DNA from: Pirellulales bacterium
Lineage (GTDB): Bacteria > Planctomycetota > Planctomycetia > Pirellulales > Thermoguttaceae
Assembly: GCA_030607895.1 (NCBI GenBank)
Contig: JAUWJC010000264.1
Coordinates: 1 to 6,207, forward strand
Direction of reading: 5' to 3'
DNA: 6,207 bases
Shown here: piece after piece, positions 5,442 to 6,207 of the stretch
How the letters are laid out: each line of letters opens with the position of its first letter
How positions within the stretch are numbered: the first letter of the stretch is position 1
Notes under the pieces: generated by a model
The model's input: only the letters and a program-made list of their open reading frames with translations
The model's database searches: none
What the model was told of the DNA's origin: nothing
Made by a program: the position numbers and the translations under genes

Positions 5442-5798
5442 TCACTCGCGCACGCGAACCGATGACTCACCGACGATCCAGAGTCTGCCTGTGAGCGCCT
5501 CTTGACTGACAAGAGGTATAAGTCGCCGCATGACCGACAGAACGCGTTGTTTGTCGAGCCGGGCAAGTCGCAGGACGATAATGCCGGGATAGTCGGCCGG
5601 CGGATAAGCGCGAATGTCGGCGAAGTCCAGATCAAGCGTCACCACCACCCGGCCTTCCTGTCGGCAGACGGTCGCCACGCTTTCGTCGGCTTGGCCACCC
5701 AACTGCTGATCCATGATGGACACGGCGTCATGGCCCGCCTCGCGAAGCACGGCGGTTGCTTCGTTCGGCATGTTCTCGTCCAGCTTGAACTTGCCCAT
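5442..5798 (-). CDS. DUF5615 PIN-like protein, probable toxin of a toxin-antitoxin pair
   Basis: This is a 118-residue protein of the DUF5615 (Mut7-C/PIN-like) type. The N-terminal KFKLDENMP (3-11), the AGHDAVSI segment (21-28), ADES (37-40), the acidic block VVVTLDLDFADIR (51-63) and PGIIVLRL (71-78) follow the family pattern. Asp7, Asp38, Asp56, Asp58 and Asp61 are candidate metal-binding residues of a PIN-like nuclease, by analogy only. Start ATG 5798 has AGGA (5810-5807) 8 bases upstream; TTG 5801 is less likely. Its ATG shares one base with the stop of the DUF433 gene (TGATG), so translation is probably coupled to the antitoxin. It is convergent with the LamG gene, leaving 25 bases between the stops. 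RNase toxicity is inferred from family context. Confidence 0.85.
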   Translation of the reverse strand: MGKFKLDENMPNEATAVLREAGHDAVSIMDQQLGGQADESVATVCRQEGRVVVTLDLDFADIRAYPPADYPGIIVLRLARLDKQRVLSVMRRLIPLVSQEALTGRLWIVGESSVRVRE

Positions 5799-6034
5799 CA
5801 AGCAGGTCCTGTTGGGAGTGGGACAGTGCGTTCGCGGGCCAACTGGGCCGCGTAGGCGATGGCTGCCTGAACGTCTTCTTCGCTGAGAGACGGATAGCTG
5901 GCGAGCAGACCTTTCATGTCGACGCCGGCCGCCAGATTATCCAACACAACGGAAACCATGATCCGGGTGCCCTTGATGCATGCCTGCCCATGGCAGACGG
6001 CCGGGTCGACGGAGATTCGCTCTTGCCAGGTCAT
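5798..6034 (-). CDS. DUF433 protein, probable antitoxin (VapB45-like)
   Basis: The 78-residue protein carries the DUF433 hallmarks RISVDPAVCHGQACIKGTRI (6-25), a helix-turn-helix-like middle VSVVLDNLAAGVDMKGLLASYPSLS (27-51) and EEDVQAAIAYAAQLA (52-66). DUF433 proteins are DNA-binding-like antitoxins found next to PIN-like DUF5615 partners, exactly as here; the antitoxin is transcribed first. The start at 6034 is supported by GGAG (6046-6043) 8 bases upstream and by the family N-terminus; an in-frame GTG at 6064 would add ten atypical residues and bury that site. The pair probably forms an operon controlled by the antitoxin, although no clear promoter was found. Confidence 0.88.
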   Translation of the reverse strand: MTWQERISVDPAVCHGQACIKGTRIMVSVVLDNLAAGVDMKGLLASYPSLSEEDVQAAIAYAAQLARERTVPLPTGPA

Positions 6035-6051
6035 CTGATTTGCTCCGCGGT

Positions 6052-6074
6052 GGTTGGTTGTCACGTACCCAACC
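6052..6074. promoter_or_regulatory. Possible operator palindrome upstream of the DUF433/DUF5615 operon
   Basis: GGTTGG (6052-6057) and CCAACC (6069-6074) form a 6-base inverted repeat around an 11-base centre, TTGTCACGTAC. It lies just upstream of the antitoxin ribosome-binding site. Antitoxins of this type often bind palindromes in their own promoter region, so the position fits an operator. The arms are short and could be chance. Confidence 0.2.
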
Positions 6075-6207
6075 CTGGGAAAAGGGGGACAGGCGCGCTT
6101 ATTGGGTAGTTATTGATTGCCGTCGGCTTTTCTTGGGCGATGGGGGGCACGGAGTGTCGATTCCAGGCCGAGTTGTTTTGCCGTTTGACGTACCCAATCA
6201 TTGCTTC
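6061..6207 (-). CDS. Possible C-terminal end of an unidentified gene, running off the right edge
   Basis: On the minus strand one frame stays open for 48 codons from the window edge to a TGA at 6063-6061, ending ...NYPISAPVPLFPGLGT. I do not recognise the sequence. The last third is encoded by the GGGACAGG repeat (APVPLFP), which argues for repeat read-through, or for a gene whose end was overwritten as in the S41 protease. An in-frame ATG at 6201 is present, but the upstream part is not visible. The TGA lies 27 bases before the antitoxin start. Confidence 0.15.
   Translation of the reverse strand, partial: EAMIGYVKRQNNSAWNRHSVPPIAQEKPTAINNYPISAPVPLFPGLGT
6063..6198. repeat. Right-edge repeats: GGGACAGG motif and TACCCAA copies
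   Basis: ACGTACCCAA occurs at 6063-6072 and again at 6188-6197. ATTGGGTA (6101-6108) is the exact inverse of TACCCAAT (6191-6198). Between the first copy and that arm lies AAAAGGGGGACAGG (6080-6093), sharing GGGACAGG and a preceding A-run with the left arm of the 3450-3589 element. This suggests part of another REP-like repeat that may extend past the window, but no full-length inverted partner is visible here. Confidence 0.4.

Noticed and set aside
5413..5445. Intrinsic terminator between the LamG gene and the DUF5615 gene
   Set aside because: Only a 5-base GTGAG/CTCAC pairing is visible, with no strong stem or T-run, so a terminator is not supported.

Overview
The window looks like a piece of a GC-rich bacterial chromosome, most likely from a planctomycete. 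This is inferred from several points: the style of the secreted LamG/beta-propeller protein, the DUF433/DUF5615 pair, the abundance of short heptamer arrays and REP-like 'GGGACAGG' hairpins, and the ribosomal-protein and S41-protease sequences. No single marker proves it. I see no tRNA, rRNA, CRISPR array or complete transposase gene.

Layout. Positions 1-346 hold no convincing gene. They contain a GC-rich palindromic repeat at the left edge, a good sigma70-type promoter (128-156) and a long leader with an imperfect hairpin (186-226) ahead of the ribosomal-protein operon rplM-rpsI (L13 and S9, 347-1213, plus strand). A 212-base gap follows, filled mostly by two inverted arrays of a 7-base repeat (1226-1413). 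Next comes a carboxy-terminal processing protease of family S41 (1431-2765, plus). Its last codons and its stop codon lie inside a second, unrelated inverted heptamer array (2701-2783), which also separates it from the convergent chorismate mutase gene aroH (2790-3230, minus). The 506-base gap 3231-3736 carries the aroH ribosome-binding site and a weak promoter, two 23-base direct repeats, a REP/MITE-like element with 28-base inverted arms, and a candidate promoter for the next gene. That gene (3737-5416, plus) encodes an exported protein whose LamG jellyroll is split in the primary sequence by what appears to be a complete seven-bladed beta-propeller. Convergent with it is a minus-strand toxin-antitoxin-type pair: a DUF433 antitoxin (5798-6034) followed by a DUF5615 PIN-like toxin (5442-5798), overlapping by one base. 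The right end (6052-6207) holds another GGGACAGG motif, short repeats and an open frame running off the edge.

Functionally the window combines housekeeping genes (translation, envelope proteolysis, aromatic amino-acid synthesis) with an accessory secreted protein, a toxin-antitoxin-type cassette and repeat elements. There is no clear multi-gene system that is new. The most unusual points are the nested LamG/propeller architecture and the use of inverted heptamer arrays at gene ends, one of which has been recruited as coding sequence.
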